Shown here: piece by piece, positions 7,447 to 15,285 of the stretch
Numbering within the stretch: the stretch's first letter is position 1
Layout: each line of letters begins with the position of its first letter
Origin: Candidatus Rokuibacteriota bacterium
Lineage (GTDB): Bacteria > Methylomirabilota > Methylomirabilia > Rokubacteriales > CSP1-6
DNA length: 49,441 nucleotides
Direction: 5' to 3'
Assembly (NCBI GenBank): GCA_016188005.1
Contig: JACPIQ010000109.1
Span: forward strand, 1 to 49,441
Made by a program: the position numbers and the translations under genes
Notes under the pieces: generated by a model
Seen by the model: the letters and a program-made list of their open reading frames with translations, nothing else
Databases searched by the model: none
Told to the model about the DNA's origin: nothing

Positions 7447-8195
7447 CAGTCGGTCCCCAGGTAGATCTGGGCCACCAGGGGATCGGCTCTCACGGCCTCG
7501 CGGGTCCCGTCGGCCACGACCCGCCCATTGTGCAGCACCATCACCCGGTCGGCCAGCCCGAAGGCCACGTCCATGTCGTGCTCGATGATGAGGATGGTCA
7601 TGGCGGGATCGAGGCCCCGGAGCAGCGCGCTCATCATCTGCGACTCGGCCGGCGACAGCCCCGCCGTGGGCTCGTCGAGGAGCAGGAGCCGCGGCCGGCC
7701 CGCCAGCGCGAGAGCCACCTCGAGCTGCCGCTGCTCGCCGTGGGAGAGATTCCTGACCGTCTCCGCCTCCTTGCCGGCCAGGCCCACGGAGTCGAGGACG
7801 GCGCGGGCACGCGCATGCAGGCGCCGGTAGGAGCGGAGCGGCCGGTGGAAGACGAGCTTCGTCGGCTCGAGGGCCTGGGCCGCCAGCAGCATGTTCTCCA
7901 GCACGCTCAGGCGCGGGAAGAGCGCCGTGATCTGGAAGGTGCGGGCCAGGCCCAGGGCCGCCCGCCGGAACGCCGGCAGGCGCGTGACGTCCCGGCCGAA
8001 GAGCGTGATGCGCCCGCCGGAGGGCGTCAGATCCCCGCTGATGAGGTTGAAGAGCGTGGTCTTCCCCGCGCCGTTGGGACCGATGATGGCGCGCCGCTCC
8101 CCCGGGCGAACCGAGAGGTCCACGCCGCCGACGGCCTCGAGCCCGCCGAAGACCTTCGTGAGGGCCGACAGGGCAAGGGCCTCTGCCTGGCTCAT
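7446..8195 (-). CDS. livG: Branched-chain-type ABC transporter ATPase LivG
   Basis: A 249-residue ABC ATPase. The motifs are Walker A GPNGAGKTT, the LivG-type segment RTFQITALFPRLSVLENML, signature LSHGEQRQLEVALAL and Walker B LLLLDEPTAGLSP. A longer in-frame reading upstream to 8567 is an artefact overlapping livM; ATG 8195 (MSQAEALAL) gives the family length and overlaps the livM stop (ATGA). The signature reads LSHGEQ rather than LSGGEQ, a common LivG variant. Confidence 0.93.
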   Translation of the reverse strand: MSQAEALALSALTKVFGGLEAVGGVDLSVRPGERRAIIGPNGAGKTTLFNLISGDLTPSGGRITLFGRDVTRLPAFRRAALGLARTFQITALFPRLSVLENMLLAAQALEPTKLVFHRPLRSYRRLHARARAVLDSVGLAGKEAETVRNLSHGEQRQLEVALALAGRPRLLLLDEPTAGLSPAESQMMSALLRGLDPAMTILIIEHDMDVAFGLADRVMVLHNGRVVADGTREAVRADPLVAQIYLGTD

Positions 8196-9187
8196 GTCGC
8201 GCGCGCGCCCGGCGGCCGCCAGCGCCGCAGCGCCGCCCAGCCGCGGAGCGCCCCCCACCCGCGGAGCGCGCCGATGATGCCGCCGGGGGCGAAGAGGATC
8301 ACGCAGATATAGACGCCGCCCAGGATGAGCAGCCACCGCTTGGTGTAGAGGCTGACGAAGTTCTTGAGGAAGACGATGAGCCCGGCGCCGAGCGCCGGCC
8401 CCACCAGCGTCCCCGACCCGCCGAGGGCGACCATCAGGAGCGCCTCGACGGAGGTGACGAGCTGCACCTCCACGGGACTCACGAAGCCGTTGTAGTAGGC
8501 CCAGAGGACGCCGGCCAGCCCTCCGAAGGCCGCTGCCAGGACGAAGGCCAGGTACTTGTGGAGCCACACGTTGTAGCCGAGGCTCCGCATCCGCGCCTCG
8601 CTCTCGCGGATCCCCATGAGGCTCATGCCGAAGGGCGAGCGGACGACGAGGACGAGGCAGGCCGCCGCTCCGGCGAAGAAGGCGAGGGTCAGGTAGTAGA
8701 AGGCCGCGTCGCCGGCGAAGGACCAGGGGCCCAGCGTGGGCCGCTCGAGCCCCGAGATGCCGTTGTCTCCCTTGGTCACCGACACCCAGCGGAAGGCCAG
8801 CCCCCAGACCACCATGCCGAGGGCCAGCGTGATCATGAGGAAATAGGTGCCGGTGGCGCGAATGGCCAGCGGCGCGAAGAGAGCGCCGGCGACCGCGGCC
8901 GCCGCCAGCGCCGCCACGAGGCAGGTCCAGAACCCCGCCCGGTACTCCGTGGCCAGGAGGGCCACCGTGTAGGCGGCCGTCCCGAAGTACGCGGCGTGCC
9001 CCAGCGACGGCAAGCCCGTGTAGCCGAGCAGGATGTCGAGGCTCATGGCGAAGATGGCGTAGATGAGCGCCTGGGTGAGCAGCGTCAGCGCATAGGCGGA
9101 GAGGAATGGAGGCGCCGCGGCCAGGAGCACCGCGGCCGCCGCGAGCCCCACCGCCCCCCGGCCGCCCCGCCGCGACGGGCCCGCCAT
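8192..9187 (-). CDS. livM: Branched-chain-type ABC transporter permease LivM
   Basis: A 331-residue polytopic membrane protein with the LivM hallmarks ALIYAIFAMSLDILLGYTGL (early helices) and the coupling segment GIRESEARMRSLGYNVW. Roughly eight to ten hydrophobic helices are visible. ATG 9187 shares its A with the livH stop (TGATG); a GTG three bases earlier is possible. The C-terminus carries a tandem tail (ALRGWG, ALRGWA, ALRRWR) made from a near-repeated GC-rich unit, absent from typical LivM and probably a recent slippage expansion. The partner permease is LivH. Confidence 0.92.
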   Translation of the reverse strand: MAGPSRRGGRGAVGLAAAAVLLAAAPPFLSAYALTLLTQALIYAIFAMSLDILLGYTGLPSLGHAAYFGTAAYTVALLATEYRAGFWTCLVAALAAAAVAGALFAPLAIRATGTYFLMITLALGMVVWGLAFRWVSVTKGDNGISGLERPTLGPWSFAGDAAFYYLTLAFFAGAAACLVLVVRSPFGMSLMGIRESEARMRSLGYNVWLHKYLAFVLAAAFGGLAGVLWAYYNGFVSPVEVQLVTSVEALLMVALGGSGTLVGPALGAGLIVFLKNFVSLYTKRWLLILGGVYICVILFAPGGIIGALRGWGALRGWAALRRWRPPGARAT

Positions 9188-10041
9188 CACGCGCGGCCGA
9201 AGAGGCCCGTGGGCTTGAGGGCGAGGATCACGGCCATGGGGGCGAAGAGCGTGAAGTACGACAGCTCGGGGAAGAGGGCCTTGCCGAAGTTGTCGAGGAG
9301 CCCCACGAGGAGGCTGCCGACGATTGCGCCCTGGAGGCTGCCGAGCCCGCCCACGATCACCACGACGAAGGCATAGGGCAGGATCTCGAAGTCCGAGCCG
9401 GGGTAGACGCCGATGAACGCGCCGCCCACCACCCCGCCGAGGGCGGCGAGGAAGGCACCCAGGCCGAACACCCCCATGGAGACCCCGGCCACGTTGATGC
9501 CGACGCCGCGGGCCATCTCCTCGTCGTCCACGGCGGCGCGGATGATGGCACCGGCGCGCGTCCGCTCGAGGAAGAGCCAGAGCGCCACCGCGATGGCCAC
9601 GGCCACGGCGATCACGAAGAGGCGGTAGATGGGAAAGACCAGCGCGCCGGCGCGCAGCGAGCCCACGAGCCAGGCCGGCGCGGGGAGGGAGTACGGGTCA
9701 CCTCCCCAGATGAGGAGTGCCAGGTCCTGGAAGATGAGGGCGAACCCCATGGTCATGAGCACCTGGCCCAGCACCTGCCCGTGCAGCCGCTGCAGGAAGA
9801 GCCGCTCCATGGCCACGCCCACCAGCGCGATGGCCAGCCCACCGGCGAGCAGCGCCAGGGGAAAGCTGCCGGTGCGCCACACGGTGCTGAGCCCCACGTA
9901 GCCGCCGAGGAGGAAGTAGGAACCATGGGCCAGGTTGACGATCCGCATGACGCCGAAGATCAGCGACAGCCCGCTGGCCAGGAGGAAGAGCAGCGCGCCG
10001 TAGGAGAGGCCATTGAACGACTGGATGACCCAGAACTCCAT
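9187..10041 (-). CDS. livH: Branched-chain-type ABC transporter permease LivH
   Basis: A 284-residue membrane protein with the LivH N-terminus (FNGLSYGALLFLLASGLSLI, then GVMRIVNLAHGSYFLLGGYV) and the cytoplasmic loop RAGAIIRAAVDDEEMARGVG that contacts the ATPases. Length and helix count are normal. It starts with ATG 8 bp after the stop of the 2-hydroxyacid dehydrogenase, making the enzyme and transporter one transcription unit. LivH and LivM form the channel of the importer. Confidence 0.92.
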   Translation of the reverse strand: MEFWVIQSFNGLSYGALLFLLASGLSLIFGVMRIVNLAHGSYFLLGGYVGLSTVWRTGSFPLALLAGGLAIALVGVAMERLFLQRLHGQVLGQVLMTMGFALIFQDLALLIWGGDPYSLPAPAWLVGSLRAGALVFPIYRLFVIAVAVAIAVALWLFLERTRAGAIIRAAVDDEEMARGVGINVAGVSMGVFGLGAFLAALGGVVGGAFIGVYPGSDFEILPYAFVVVIVGGLGSLQGAIVGSLLVGLLDNFGKALFPELSYFTLFAPMAVILALKPTGLFGRA

Positions 10042-10048
10042 CAGGGGC

Positions 10049-11035
10049 TCAGCCGTAGATCTCCGGGTTGTGGAGGTTCGGGGGCCGGCGGCCCTCGATG
10101 ACCGCCGCCACGTTGTCGGCGACGATGCCGGCGATGCACTCGCGGGTGTCGCGGGCCGCGCTGCCGAGGTGCGGCGTGAGCACGACGTTGGGCAGCGCCA
10201 CGAGCCCCGGCTCCACGCGCGGCTCGTGCTCGAAGACGTCGAGCGCCGCGCCCGCGATCTGCTTCCGCTCGAGGGCGGCCACCAGCGCCGCCTCGTCCAC
10301 GATGGGGCCGCGGGCGGTGTTCACGAGGTAGGCCGAGGGGCGCATCCGCGCGAGCTCGGGGGCGCCGATCAGGTGGACGGTCTCGGGCGCCAGCGCGACG
10401 TGAATGGACACGAAGTCCGACTCCGCGAGCAGCGCGTCCAGGGAGCGGAACTCCGCGCCCAGGGCGGCTTCCCGCTGCGGCGCGAGCCGCTGCCGCTTGG
10501 TGTAGAGGACGCGCATGCCGAAGCCGTGCGCGCGGCGCACCACGGCCTCGCCGATGCGCCCCAGCCCGACGATGCCGAGCGTCTTGCCGTGCACCTCGCC
10601 GCCCACGTAGTAGAGCGACTGCGACCCGGGGAAGAGCCCCGCGCGCAGGCCCTGGTCCGCTTCCACCACACGCCGGGCCACGGCCAGCAGCAGCGCCCAG
10701 TGCAGGTCGGCGGTGGCCTCGGTGACGAGCGGCGGGATCGTCGTGACCGGGATGCGCCGGGCTGTGGCGGCGGCCACGTCGACGCCGGCCGGCGTGATGG
10801 CCATGGAGGCGATGGCCCTCAGCCGCGCGCTCTGGCCGATGATCTCGGCGTCGACGCGGTCGTGGAGGAGGCAGACCAGGTACTGGTTGCGCTGGAGCGC
10901 CGCCGAGAGCTCCGGCTTCGTGACCATGTGGAGGGGATCGGGGTTGATCTCCACCCGGCCCAGCGCGCGCAGGCGTGCGAGCGCGCCGTCGGGGATCGGC
11001 TGGGTCACGAATATGCCAGGGGTCAGGTCTTGCAT
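10049..11035 (-). CDS. D-2-hydroxyacid dehydrogenase (glyoxylate/hydroxypyruvate reductase-like)
   Basis: A 328-residue NAD(P)-dependent dehydrogenase of the D-isomer-specific family. It has the nucleotide-binding motif GLGRIG (157-162) and the catalytic triad Arg in NTARGP (R242), Glu in HEPR (E271) and His in LTPHLGS (H289). Related enzymes interconvert glyoxylate/glycolate, hydroxypyruvate/glycerate or other 2-oxo/2-hydroxy acids. The first six codons (MQDLTP) lie inside the terminal inverted repeat of a small mobile element; family-like sequence begins directly after it at GIFVTQPIPDG. The element therefore appears to have supplied the present start codon or displaced the original one. 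No strong ribosome-binding site precedes it. Confidence 0.88.
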   Translation of the reverse strand: MQDLTPGIFVTQPIPDGALARLRALGRVEINPDPLHMVTKPELSAALQRNQYLVCLLHDRVDAEIIGQSARLRAIASMAITPAGVDVAAATARRIPVTTIPPLVTEATADLHWALLLAVARRVVEADQGLRAGLFPGSQSLYYVGGEVHGKTLGIVGLGRIGEAVVRRAHGFGMRVLYTKRQRLAPQREAALGAEFRSLDALLAESDFVSIHVALAPETVHLIGAPELARMRPSAYLVNTARGPIVDEAALVAALERKQIAGAALDVFEHEPRVEPGLVALPNVVLTPHLGSAARDTRECIAGIVADNVAAVIEGRRPPNLHNPEIYG

Positions 11036-11164
11036 TCCGACATCCGCCGGCAGGGATGCGGCCCTTCATTCGGACAATGGTCGCGGCCGTGGTGATCGTG
11101 TGCCGCTGGGAGCGCACCGGCGGTGGGCTCGGGGGCTGCGTGTTGGAATGCAAGACCTGACCCC
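11019..11164. mobile_element. 146-bp MITE/REP-like element with 20-bp perfect terminal inverted repeats
   Basis: GGGGTCAGGTCTTGCATTCC at 11019-11038 is matched exactly by its reverse complement at 11145-11164. The 106-bp interior has no gene. From memory, GGGGTCAGGTCTTG-type ends recur next to REP-associated Y1 (IS200-like) transposases, which mobilise palindromic units, so a non-autonomous derivative is likely. No target-site duplication is apparent, as expected for Y1 enzymes. It sits exactly between the amidohydrolase stop (11166) and the dehydrogenase gene and overlaps the dehydrogenase 5' end. Confidence 0.65.
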
Positions 11165-11165
11165 A

Positions 11166-12158
11166 TCAGAGGCCGAGGAGGGCGAGGGCGTTGCCGCCGA
11201 GGATGCGCTCGCGGTCGCTCCGGCTCAGCGGCCGGACCGTCTCCAGGGCGGCCACGGGATCCTCGTAGCCCATGTCGAAGCAGTAGTCGCTGCCGAGCAT
11301 CACGCGATCGGCGCCGGCAACGCTGATGAGGTAGCGTAACGCCTCCGGGGCATGCGAGATGGTATCGAAGAAGAAGTGCGGGAGGTACGCCGAGGGCGCC
11401 CGCGGCAGATGTCGACACTCGGGGCGGACCGCATATCCGCGGTCAAGGCGGCCCAGGAGGCACGGGAAGGCGCCGCCGGCATGGGGCAAGCAGACGCGCA
11501 GCGCCGGGAACCGGTCGAGGACCCCGCCGTAGACCAGCCGCGCCGCAGCCACGGCGGTGTCGAAGGGGTTGCCGAGGAGGTTGTGGAGATAGTACGGGCC
11601 GAGCCGCTCGCCGCCGATCACGTTGATGGGGTGCAGGAAGATCGGGACACCCAGCGCCGCGATCGCCTCGAAGACGGGGAGAAAGGCCGGATCGTCCAGG
11701 TCCCGACCGCGCACATTGGTGCCGAGGTAGACGCCGCGGCAACCCAGTTCCCGCACCGCGCGCTCGGCCTCGGCCGCGGCGGCCGCGGGCGCCTGCATCG
11801 GCAGCGTGGCCAGGCCGACCAGCCGGCCGGGATGGGCGCGCGCGGCCTGCGCCATCGCATCGTTCACGAGCCGCGCGAGCCGCGTACCGAGCGCCTCGTC
11901 CGCCCAGTACACCATTGGCGGCATGAGCGACAGCGCGTGCACCGTCACCCCCTGTCTGTCCATCGCCTCGAGGCGCAGCGCGAGGTCATGGTAGCGGCGC
12001 GAGATCGGGCCGAAGGGGACCTGGCCTACCATGATGGTGGGGCCGTCGGGGCCGGGGCGGAGGCGCACTCCGTGAGGCTCGCCGTCCGTCTCGATGAGTC
12101 TCAGATACCCCTCGGGGACGAAATGCGCGTGGATGTCCACGGTGGCAGTGCGTGTCAC
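11166..12158 (-). CDS. Metal-dependent amidohydrolase/decarboxylase, ACMSD-like (amidohydrolase 2 family)
   Basis: A 330-residue TIM-barrel hydrolase. It carries the N-terminal metal motif DIHAHF (HxH at residues 10-12), the barrel segment IFLHPINVIGG with a conserved His, the PHAGGAFP motif, and LGSDYCFD near the C-terminus supplying the metal-bound Asp. This is the pattern of ACMSD/gamma-resorcylate-decarboxylase-like enzymes, which act on carboxylated or ring-derived substrates. The GTG start at 12158 follows GGGGGAG; a longer frame to 12503 is out of context with the remnant upstream. It probably begins the catabolic and transport operon, interrupted by the small mobile element. The substrate is unknown. 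Confidence 0.85.
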   Translation of the reverse strand: MTRTATVDIHAHFVPEGYLRLIETDGEPHGVRLRPGPDGPTIMVGQVPFGPISRRYHDLALRLEAMDRQGVTVHALSLMPPMVYWADEALGTRLARLVNDAMAQAARAHPGRLVGLATLPMQAPAAAAAEAERAVRELGCRGVYLGTNVRGRDLDDPAFLPVFEAIAALGVPIFLHPINVIGGERLGPYYLHNLLGNPFDTAVAAARLVYGGVLDRFPALRVCLPHAGGAFPCLLGRLDRGYAVRPECRHLPRAPSAYLPHFFFDTISHAPEALRYLISVAGADRVMLGSDYCFDMGYEDPVAALETVRPLSRSDRERILGGNALALLGL

Positions 12159-12489
12159 GCTCGGCTCCCCCTGAAGCCCAGGGCCATGCTGGCGCCCCGG
12201 GCTGCCCCTCTCACGAGCGGCACCAGCGAGCCCAGCCGCTCCTCGGAGAGCCGCACCGCCGGGCACGCCACACCCGTGGAGGCCACCGCCGCGCCGGTGT
12301 GATCCCGGAGCGGGGCGGCGATGCACCGGAGCCCTGTCTCGAGTTCCTCGTTGTCCACCGCGTACCCCGCCGCCCTGATGATATCTGCAGGGCCTGGTAG
12401 CTCTCGAAGACCTTGAGCCCCAGGCAGTACTTCTCGGTCCGGAGCGTCTTCCGGACGTACCCGCCAGGAACGCTTTCCCGCGCGAGCAC
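12155..12489 (-). pseudogene. IclR-family transcriptional regulator remnant
   Basis: Two IclR pieces lie in different frames. Upstream is the end of the winged-helix region (GGYVRKTLRTEKYCLGLKVFE); downstream is the effector-domain C-terminus (DNEELETGLRCIAAPLRDHT, then ALGFRG). They meet near 12371-12390. Most of the DNA-binding helix and about 90 effector-domain residues are missing, compared with the usual 250-residue protein. IclR proteins normally control adjacent catabolic operons, so the neighbouring amidohydrolase operon has probably lost its local regulator. Confidence 0.6.
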
Positions 12490-12516
12490 CGCCTTCCTAT
12501 CACCGGCGACGAGAGC

Positions 12517-12553
12517 GTGTCAATCGGAAAGGGTCTGCCGGCGCGATTGACAC
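12517..12553. repeat. Perfect 9-bp inverted repeat (GTGTCAATC/GATTGACAC)
   Basis: GTGTCAATC at 12517-12525 is matched by GATTGACAC at 12545-12553 with a 19-bp spacer. It lies between the end of the alpha/beta hydrolase gene and the IclR remnant. It could serve as a hairpin terminator lacking a T-tract, be an old operator, or mark the scar of an insertion linked to the IclR damage. Confidence 0.4.
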
Positions 12554-12569
12554 GGGCACGGGGCTGCGG

Positions 12570-13451
12570 CTACCGTGGCGGCGGGCGGCGGAGATGCGCG
12601 TCGAAGAAGGCGGCGACGCGGGGGAGGAAGTCGGCGGGCAGCTCGCCGTGGCGCCCGCGCCCGGGGAAGTAGAACTCGGCGCGCGCGTTCGTGCCGAGCG
12701 CCGCGCGGAGGCGCTCGGCGTGGGCGAAGGGGATCTGCTCGTCCCCCCGGCTGTGGATCAGGAAGACGGGAGTCCCGAGCCGGCGCGCCGCGTCCAGCGG
12801 CGACGGCCGCGTGAGGTCGCCGCCGAGGAAGAGCCGGCCCCAGAGCATCATGAGCCTCACGAGCGGGTACCTGAGGGGCCCGAGCCAGAAGTAGAGCTCC
12901 CGGCCCAGCGTCTCGAGGTCGGCGAAGGACGCGTAGGCGACAACGGCGCCGATCCGGTCGTCGTCGGCGGCCGTCATGAGCGCCACGGCGCCGCCCAGCG
13001 AGAAGCCGAAGACACCGACCCGGGCGAACCCGCGCGCAGCCAGGACGTCGAGCACGCGGGCGAGGTCCCGGCGCTCGCGCAGGCCCAGCGTGGTCACGGC
13101 GCCGCCGCTCTGGCCGAAGTGACGGAGGTCCATCAGCAGCACGGTGAAGCGCGGGGCCAGCGCGGCGGCCAGCGGCAGCATGTCGCGCTTGTCGGCGGGA
13201 TACCCGTGCAGGAAGATCACGGCCGGCGCGCCGGCGCGGGGGAGGAGCCAGCCTGCCAGCCGCACGCCATCGTCGGCCTCGATGCTGACGGTCTCGGGGT
13301 CCAGCCGGTAGTCCTCGGGCCCGAGCGGGATGGCGATCCGGGGGGGGCGCACCGCCACCCAGAAGGCGAGCAGGCTCAGGACGACGAAGCCGCCGACGGC
13401 GCAGGCGCCGACCACCGCCGCGTAGGCCCAGGCCCTCACAGGCGCCATCAT
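12570..13451 (-). CDS. Membrane-anchored alpha/beta hydrolase
   Basis: This protein of about 293 residues has an N-terminal hydrophobic anchor (AYAAVVGACAVGGFVVLSLL). The alpha/beta-hydrolase elements follow: the oxyanion strand AVIFLHGYPADKRD, the nucleophile elbow GVFGFSLGGAV (Ser in GFSLGG), an Asp-bearing loop in LIHSRGDEQIPF and the C-terminal His in GRGRHGEL. It resembles the abhydrolase/BEM46-like family of serine hydrolases, which act on esters or peptides and sit at the membrane. The ATG pair at 13451/13448 was preferred over 13499 because the longer N-terminus adds no hydrophobic or conserved sequence. The divergent fragment on the other strand begins within two bases of this start. 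The substrate is unknown. Confidence 0.8.
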   Translation of the reverse strand: MMAPVRAWAYAAVVGACAVGGFVVLSLLAFWVAVRPPRIAIPLGPEDYRLDPETVSIEADDGVRLAGWLLPRAGAPAVIFLHGYPADKRDMLPLAAALAPRFTVLLMDLRHFGQSGGAVTTLGLRERRDLARVLDVLAARGFARVGVFGFSLGGAVALMTAADDDRIGAVVAYASFADLETLGRELYFWLGPLRYPLVRLMMLWGRLFLGGDLTRPSPLDAARRLGTPVFLIHSRGDEQIPFAHAERLRAALGTNARAEFYFPGRGRHGELPADFLPRVAAFFDAHLRRPPPR

Positions 13452-13698
13452 GACACACGGAGGTCCACGCTTCGCCTTCCACCCCGTGCACGCCATCATG
13501 GCGGTCTACCCGCTCCGGCGCCTCCGCCACGTCGGGCGCGTGATCGTCGCGGCGCCGGAGGACCCGGCCGTGCCGCGGCATCTGGGGTTCGACGTCGCGG
13601 CGAGCGTGGAGGAGGCGGTGGCGCTGGCCGAGCACGTCCATGGCCCGGACTGCGCCATCGGCTACGTCGAGCAGCCCGTGTACGAGCGGCTGGCCTGA
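13450..13698 (+). pseudogene. Small plus-strand ORF, possible LarA/DUF2088 C-terminal fragment
   Basis: One of very few plausible coding stretches on the plus strand. Its 82 residues (VIVAAPEDPAVPRHLGFDV, then AASVEEAVALAEHVHGPD) look like the last alpha/beta unit of nickel-dependent lactate-racemase-like (DUF2088) proteins, where a Rossmann-like strand precedes ASVEEAL and a HGPDA turn. The rest of a protein of about 420 residues is absent upstream, where the divergent hydrolase begins. It is therefore probably a truncated remnant rather than a working gene. The start codons of the two genes face each other within a couple of bases. The homology call is tentative. Confidence 0.4.
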
Positions 13699-13713
13699 GC
13701 GCGAGCCGCCGCG

Positions 13714-15285
13714 TCAGGCCGGGCCGGCGGCGAGGACCTCCCAGACTTTCTGCGCCAGGGCGAGAGGCGTGAAGGGCTTGGAGAGGAAGGCGGCACCAGG
13801 GTCGAGGATGCCGTGGCGCTCGACGGCGTCCGGCGCATACCCCGACACGTAGAGCACCCGGAGGCCGGGGCGCGTCCGCCCGACCGCCGCGGCCAGCTCC
13901 CGGCCGCTCATCCGTGGCATCACGACGTCCGCGACGAGGAGATGGAGGAGGCCGGGCGCCGCCGCCAGGGCCAGGGCCTCCTCGGGGCCGCGGGCGTCGA
14001 GGACGGTGTAGCCGTGGGCCTCGAGGGCCTCGCGGGTGAGGGCGCGGACGTCCTCGTCGTCCTCGACCAGCAGGATGGTCTCGGAGCCGCGCGGGCGCTC
14101 GGGGGGATGCTCGACGGACGCCGGCACGGCCACGGCGTCCTCGGCGCGCGGGAGATAAACCTTGAAGGTGGTGCCCCGGCCCGGCTCGCTGTAGACCCAG
14201 ATGGTGCCGCCGCTCTGGCTGACCACGCCATGCACGGTGGCCAGCCCGAGACCTGTCCCCCGTTCCTTCGTCGTGAAGAAGGGCTCGAAGATCCTGGCCC
14301 GCGTGGCCTCGTCCATCCCCGACCCGGTGTCGCTCACGGCCAGCATCACGTGCTGCCCCGGGCGGGCACCCGCGTGCCGGTGCGCATACCTCTCGTCCAG
14401 CTCCGCGTTGGCGGTCTCGATGGTGAGCCGCCCGACCCCCGGCATCGCGTCGCGCGCGTTGATCACGAGGTTGAGGAGCACCTGCTCGATCTGGCTGGGG
14501 TCGGCCAGGACGCGCCCGAGCCCGGGGTCCAGCGTGATCGACAGCTCCAGGTCCTCACCGATCACGCGCCTGAGCATCGGCCCGAGCCCGCTCACCACCG
14601 TGTTGAGGTCCAGCACCTGGGGCCGGAGGACCTGGCGGCGGCTCACCGCCAGCAGCTGCTGCGTCAGCGCCGCCGCCCGCCGGCCGGTGGCCTGGATGAG
14701 CTCGACGTCCCGCCGCGCCGGCCCCTCGGTCACGAGCCGGCGCAGCAAGAGCTCGGTCCGCCCGAGGATCACCGTCAGCAGGTTGTTGAAGTCGTGGGCA
14801 ATCCCTCCGGCCAGGCGGCCCACCGCCTCCATCTTCTGGGACTGGAGGAACTGCTGCTCGAGCTGCTTGCGCTCGGTCAGGTCGAACAGCGTCACGAGCG
14901 TCGCGGGCCGGTCGTCCCAGGTGGTCAGCGAGATCACCCCCTCGATCCACGCGCGGGCCCCGTCCCGCCGCAGGCCCTGGAACTCGTAGTGGGAGGGCAC
15001 CGGCTCCCCGCGGAGCCGCGCGAGGTTATAGGCCTCGAGGCGAGCCTGCTCCTCCGGAGCCACGAGCGTGAGCACGTTGCGCCCGATCAGCTCCGCCGGG
15101 CTGTCGTGGCCGAAGATTCGGGCCAGGGCCGGGTTGGCGAAGCGGATGACGAAGTCCTGGTGGATCGCGATCCCCTGGATAGAGCCGTCGACCAGGCCGC
15201 GGTACCGCGCCTCGCTCTCACGGAGCGCCCGGAGCGCTTGCTCGAGTGTCCCGGAGGCCGGCGCGGCGCTCTCGATGCTACCCAC
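13714..15285 (-). CDS. PAS-domain hybrid histidine kinase with C-terminal receiver
   Basis: A 523-residue soluble sensor kinase. An N-terminal PAS domain (about 20-140; SEARYRGLVDGSIQGIAIHQ) precedes a DHp domain with the phospho-accepting His in [14 protein letters not shown]. An HATPase domain follows (N box NLVINARDAM, G1 SDTGSGMDE, TTKERGTGLGLA). A receiver domain at the C-terminus carries VVEDDED-type acidic residues, DVVMPRMSG and the KPF lysine. No membrane segment is present, so it acts in the cytoplasm, probably receiving or relaying phosphate inside the locus. The GTG at 15285 overlaps the preceding gene by 8 bp; the longer ATG reading to 15387 duplicates the upstream receiver in the wrong frame. 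It is the last gene of the signalling operon. Confidence 0.88.
   Translation of the reverse strand: MGSIESAAPASGTLEQALRALRESEARYRGLVDGSIQGIAIHQDFVIRFANPALARIFGHDSPAELIGRNVLTLVAPEEQARLEAYNLARLRGEPVPSHYEFQGLRRDGARAWIEGVISLTTWDDRPATLVTLFDLTERKQLEQQFLQSQKMEAVGRLAGGIAHDFNNLLTVILGRTELLLRRLVTEGPARRDVELIQATGRRAAALTQQLLAVSRRQVLRPQVLDLNTVVSGLGPMLRRVIGEDLELSITLDPGLGRVLADPSQIEQVLLNLVINARDAMPGVGRLTIETANAELDERYAHRHAGARPGQHVMLAVSDTGSGMDEATRARIFEPFFTTKERGTGLGLATVHGVVSQSGGTIWVYSEPGRGTTFKVYLPRAEDAVAVPASVEHPPERPRGSETILLVEDDEDVRALTREALEAHGYTVLDARGPEEALALAAAPGLLHLLVADVVMPRMSGRELAAAVGRTRPGLRVLYVSGYAPDAVERHGILDPGAAFLSKPFTPLALAQKVWEVLAAGPA

Noticed and set aside
5462-10041. Assigning the LIV transporter firmly to leucine/isoleucine/valine uptake
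   Set aside because: Family naming only; the operon partners are hydroxyacid dehydrogenases and an amidohydrolase, so the substrate may be a carboxylic acid.
10041-11153. A 370-codon minus-strand frame overlapping the D-2-hydroxyacid dehydrogenase
   Set aside because: Out-of-frame shadow rich in Arg/Pro/Ala; the overlapping frame has the complete dehydrogenase catalytic triad.
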